Shown here piece after piece: positions 7,374 through 10,482 of a DNA stretch of 10,482 nt; positions within the stretch are counted from its first letter, which is position 1, and every line of letters starts with the position of its first letter. The stretch is from Lutibacter sp. GTDB lineage: Bacteria; Bacteroidota; Bacteroidia; Flavobacteriales; Flavobacteriaceae. The position numbers were made by a program, and so were the translations under genes. The notes below the pieces were generated by a model. It saw only the letters and a list, made by a program, of their open reading frames with translations. It made no database searches and was not told the origin of the DNA. The stretch covers positions 1-10,482 of the forward strand of contig SDWL01000037.1 of the NCBI GenBank assembly GCA_004195315.1, written 5' to 3'.

Positions 7374-10300
7374 TTAGAATCTAACTTTTAAGCCTAAATC
7401 GAACCCTGCCATATTTGGTGTACCTAAATTATCTATAGACATAGATCCAGCGCCAGATATTCCAGCTCCAAATGTATTAACTTCAGGATCTACACCACTA
7501 TAATTGGTTATTGTAAATAAATTTCTTCCTGTAGCAAAAAACTCAACTGAAGAAAATGCAGTTTTCTCAAGTAATGTACCAGGTAATTTATAAGATAACG
7601 TTACATATCTTAATCTTGCAAAAGAACCATCTTCAATAAAATTCTCAGTATTTTTATAGTAATACTCCTGATAAAAAAACTGATCCATAGCAACTGGCAC
7701 TGTATTTACTGCTCCACTTGCATCAACACCTGGTAGCACTATTGTTTCATTTCTATTTAGTGTTTGTGTACTAAGACCGTTATATACTAATGCAGATTCT
7801 GTAGCATTATAAACATCAACACCTTGTACAATGTCTAGTAAAAATGATAAACGGAAATCTTTGTAACTAAAAGTATTAGAGAAACCTAAAGTCCAATCTG
7901 GCATACGTGTTACATCATCATATGTTTCAACTGATAACTTTGGTAATCCATTAGCTTCTATTATAACTTCCCCATTATCATTTCTCTTAGGTCTATACCC
8001 TCTTAAACCAAAAAGTGAACCGTCTAAAATTGCAGCACCAGCAGCAGTAGCTCTATACGTCCAAGAATCCGACAAATAAACTTCGTTTAAAAATCCTGGT
8101 AATTCATTTACTTTACTATCGTTCATTCCAAAATTTAAATCAACATTCCATTTGAATTCAGATGTTCTTGGTAATACTTTAATAGAAAGAAGAGCTTCTA
8201 AACCACTGTTTGTAATAGAACCACCATTTAATGTTGCATAAAACGTACCTGTAGTTGGAGGAACCCTTATATCTCTAAGAATTTGATTATCAGATGTACT
8301 GGTATAATAGGTAAAATCTAAACCAATTCTACTTTCAAAGAAGCGAGCATCTAAACCAATTTCAAAACTATTTGTAAACTCTGGCTCTAAATTTGGATTC
8401 CCAACATCAACACCATTGTATGTGTAACCTGAACTTGCCAATGAATTTATATTTGTAGATAAAGAACTTTCTAAAGCACCTATTGGGGCATCTTTACCAA
8501 CTTTAGCCCAAGTTGATCTTAATTGTAAATACGTTAATCCATTAGAAGATGTTATATCATTACCTGCATTTTTAAATAAATCTGTTACAACAGCTGACAT
8601 CCCAATTGATGGGTAAAAGAATGATCTTTTATCTATAGGTAACGTAGAAGACCAGTCATTTCTTCCTGTTGCTGTTAAAAATAAGGCATTTTGCCACCCA
8701 AATTTTAACTCTCCAAAAACACCTACCATACGTTTTCTTGAAATTCCTTCAGTAATACGTTGATCTTCAATTTTTACATTTCCAATACTGTATATTCCTG
8801 GTGCTTGAAAACCATCACCTCTCATATATGTAGTTCTAACATCTAATTCCTCAACAGAATTTCCTATCAATGCATCTACAGAAAAGTCTTCAGTGATATT
8901 TTTTTGAAAACTTAACATTAAGTTAGAATTTAATCTTTTATGATCGCTTTCAAACTGACTAATATAACCGTCTTCTCTATTATCAACAAGTGAACCATCT
9001 CCAGTTATTTTTTTATTGAATTGTGTATAATTATCAATACCTAACTTATAAGAAAGATTAAAATTCTCTAAAAATTTATAATTTAAACTAACAATACCCA
9101 TTAAACGATTAACTTCATCAGTATTTGGGCTATTCTTTATACTCCAATAAGGGTTATCAAACTGTTGATCAAGAAAAAAGCTTTGTTGAGAATTATCAGC
9201 ATTTAAATAATCTGAAACATTCACATTTGCTGGATATCCTAATAAACTTAAAAAACTACTTCCTGAAGCATTCCCTTGCTTTGTACTATTAGTTTTTGTA
9301 GTTATATAATTTGCAGACACACCTACAGTAAGATTATCATTAATAGCTGAAGAGGTATTAATCCTAAAAGATGTCTTATCATAACTTGTACTTTCAATAG
9401 CACCATCTTGTGAAATATCACCTATTGAAAAATAGATATTACTTTTATCAGTACCTCCTGAATAACTTACAGTATGATTTGAAGTTATAGCTGTGCTAAA
9501 AAAATCTTCAATATTATTAAATACTGGAGATCCTGCAGTACTATTTCCCCATGAAAGAGGAGAATCTGTATTTATAGTTGTACTTCCAGCATTAACAATT
9601 TGTTCTCCTTGGCCATAAAGTGTTTGCACATCAGGCGTTCCTAAAATATTATCAACAGAAACTGAACCTGAATAAGTTACAACACTTGCACCAGCTTTCC
9701 CTTTTTTAGTAGTTATTATTACCGCTCCTTCAGCAGCTTGTATACCATACAATGCAGCAGCTGCAGGACCTTTAAGAACCGAGATACTTTCAATATCTTC
9801 AGGATTGATATCTGAAGCTCTATTTGAACTTGCAACTTCTAAACTAGAAGTAGTAGAGTTATCAATTGGAAGCCCATCTACAATAAATAAAGGCTGGTTG
9901 TTTCCAGTAATAGAAGAACCACCCCTAATCATAATAATTGCTGAAGAACCAGGTGCTCCACCTGAATTCACAACAGTTACACCAGATACCTTTCCTTGCA
10001 ATCCGTTAACCATACTACTTTGGTTACCTTCTAAAAGCTCTTCAGCCTTAACCGCTTGCACAGCATAACCTAGAGATTTTCTTTCTTTTTTAATACCTAA
10101 TGCGGTAATAACAACTTCATCTAAGCTTTCGCCAGAAACAAGAGTTACATTGACAACATTAGATGTTACAATAATTTCTTGTGATGTAAAACCTACATAA
10201 GAAAATACTAAAACTGAATTCATATCAGCTTGTATTTGGTAGTTCCCATCAAAATCAGTTACACTTCCAGTAGAAGTATTTTTAATAATAATACCTACCC

Positions 10301-10424
10301 CCGGCAAAGGAAGTCCGTCATCATTTGACTTAACAACCCCTTTAACAGTTATTGATTGAGCAAATAAACTTTGAACAAAAAATACCATTAACAGAGTTAA
10401 CAATAAATAATAATTTTTTTTCAT
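7374..10424 (-). CDS. SusC/RagA-like TonB-dependent outer-membrane transporter
   Basis: A complete SusC-family transporter, 1016 residues from the chosen start, forming a pair with the SusD-like gene 13 nt downstream. Features in order are a signal peptide (about 1-22, likely cleaved at FA|QSITV) and a carboxypeptidase-regulatory-like domain (about 25-97, with LPGVGIIIKNTSTG and TDFDGNYQI). Then come a TonB-box-like DEVVITALGIKKERK (102-116) and the plug (about 117-242, with IIMIRGGSSI, NQPLFIVDG, INPEDIESISVLKGPAAAA and GAVIITTKKGK). The barrel contains TGRNDW (586-591), RSFFYPS (600-606) and GVDPE, and ends in LGLKVRF with the terminal Phe typical of outer-membrane barrels. There is no STN domain. 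An in-frame ATG at 10478 would add 18 residues, but they form no sensible signal peptide and lie upstream of and across the -7 element at 10460-10453. ATG 10424 (MKKNYYLL) is therefore preferred. It is paralogous to the left SusC, most alike in the plug and around TGRNDW. Ligand unknown. Confidence 0.95.
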   Translation of the reverse strand: MKKNYYLLLTLLMVFFVQSLFAQSITVKGVVKSNDDGLPLPGVGIIIKNTSTGSVTDFDGNYQIQADMNSVLVFSYVGFTSQEIIVTSNVVNVTLVSGESLDEVVITALGIKKERKSLGYAVQAVKAEELLEGNQSSMVNGLQGKVSGVTVVNSGGAPGSSAIIMIRGGSSITGNNQPLFIVDGLPIDNSTTSSLEVASSNRASDINPEDIESISVLKGPAAAALYGIQAAEGAVIITTKKGKAGASVVTYSGSVSVDNILGTPDVQTLYGQGEQIVNAGSTTINTDSPLSWGNSTAGSPVFNNIEDFFSTAITSNHTVSYSGGTDKSNIYFSIGDISQDGAIESTSYDKTSFRINTSSAINDNLTVGVSANYITTKTNSTKQGNASGSSFLSLLGYPANVNVSDYLNADNSQQSFFLDQQFDNPYWSIKNSPNTDEVNRLMGIVSLNYKFLENFNLSYKLGIDNYTQFNKKITGDGSLVDNREDGYISQFESDHKRLNSNLMLSFQKNITEDFSVDALIGNSVEELDVRTTYMRGDGFQAPGIYSIGNVKIEDQRITEGISRKRMVGVFGELKFGWQNALFLTATGRNDWSSTLPIDKRSFFYPSIGMSAVVTDLFKNAGNDITSSNGLTYLQLRSTWAKVGKDAPIGALESSLSTNINSLASSGYTYNGVDVGNPNLEPEFTNSFEIGLDARFFESRIGLDFTYYTSTSDNQILRDIRVPPTTGTFYATLNGGSITNSGLEALLSIKVLPRTSEFKWNVDLNFGMNDSKVNELPGFLNEVYLSDSWTYRATAAGAAILDGSLFGLRGYRPKRNDNGEVIIEANGLPKLSVETYDDVTRMPDWTLGFSNTFSYKDFRLSFLLDIVQGVDVYNATESALVYNGLSTQTLNRNETIVLPGVDASGAVNTVPVAMDQFFYQEYYYKNTENFIEDGSFARLRYVTLSYKLPGTLLEKTAFSSVEFFATGRNLFTITNYSGVDPEVNTFGAGISGAGSMSIDNLGTPNMAGFDLGLKVRF

Positions 10425-10452
10425 AATTGTTTGTTTAATAATCATTAAGCAA

Positions 10453-10460
10453 CAAATATA
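10453..10460 (-). promoter_or_regulatory. Bacteroidota-type -7 promoter element of the right susC-like operon
   Basis: The minus strand reads TATATTTG, a full match to TAnnTTTG, ending 28 nt before the preferred ATG at 10424. The nearest TTG upstream (10478-10476) leaves only 15 nt of spacer, shorter than usual, so the true -33 element may lie beyond the window edge or be absent. The octamer and its distance to the start codon nearly duplicate those of the left operon. Confidence 0.6.
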
Positions 10461-10482
10461 TAATTTTAAATTAAACAAACGC

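Noticed and set aside
9805..10068. Open reading frame of 87 codons on the plus strand
   Set aside because: It is antisense to the conserved plug domain of the right SusC-like protein. Its apparent protein is a mirror of those conserved codons.
10425..10478. 18-residue N-terminal extension of the right SusC-like protein
   Set aside because: The added segment overlaps the -7 promoter element and precedes a normal signal peptide beginning MKKNYYLL.
1..10482. tRNA or rRNA genes, CRISPR arrays, insertion sequences, phage genes
   Set aside because: No matching sequence patterns, repeat-spacer structure, transposase motifs or structural RNA cores were seen on either strand.

Overview
The window looks like chromosome from a Bacteroidota bacterium, most likely family Flavobacteriaceae. 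The DNA is strongly AT-rich. Promoter-like sites match the Bacteroidota -7 consensus (TAnnTTTG) and there are no clear Shine-Dalgarno sites. The main content is two complete SusC/SusD-type outer-membrane uptake pairs, a gene class characteristic of this phylum. No species-level marker is present.

Layout, left to right. Positions 1-19 are not biological: they are exactly the 19-base Tn5/Nextera transposase mosaic end, so the left edge is a contig end with untrimmed adapter. From about 20 to 1493 (minus strand) lies a SusD-like lipoprotein gene that has lost only its last few codons to that edge. Its partner SusC-like TonB-dependent transporter gene lies at 1504-4638 (minus). A 255-bp regulatory gap follows, with a -7 element and a 21-bp inverted repeat. 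At 4894-5637 (plus strand, divergent from the susC-like gene) is a decayed DeoR-family transcriptional regulator, broken by at least two nonsense codons and four frameshifts but still readable along its whole length. After a short featureless gap comes a perfect 34-bp palindrome that acts as the terminator of the second operon, then a complete SusD-like gene (5879-7360, minus) and its SusC-like partner (7374-10424, minus). The promoter of this second operon lies at the right edge of the window.

How the genes work together: each SusC-like protein is expected to be a 22-stranded TonB-dependent barrel in the outer membrane. Its SusD-like lipoprotein forms the extracellular lid that captures the ligand. 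The two pairs are paralogous but clearly diverged, so they probably import different, though perhaps related, nutrients. No glycoside hydrolase, sulfatase, peptidase, ECF sigma factor, anti-sigma factor or hybrid two-component regulator is visible, so the substrate cannot be named. Both SusC proteins lack an N-terminal STN signalling domain, which argues against sigma/anti-sigma control. The dead DeoR gene is the obvious former candidate regulator of the left pair.

I see no clearly new molecular system here. The most informative observations are the DeoR pseudogene, which naive ORF calling would report as a 76-residue hypothetical protein, the candidate orphan operator next to it, the matched promoter architecture of the two operons, and the adapter artefact.
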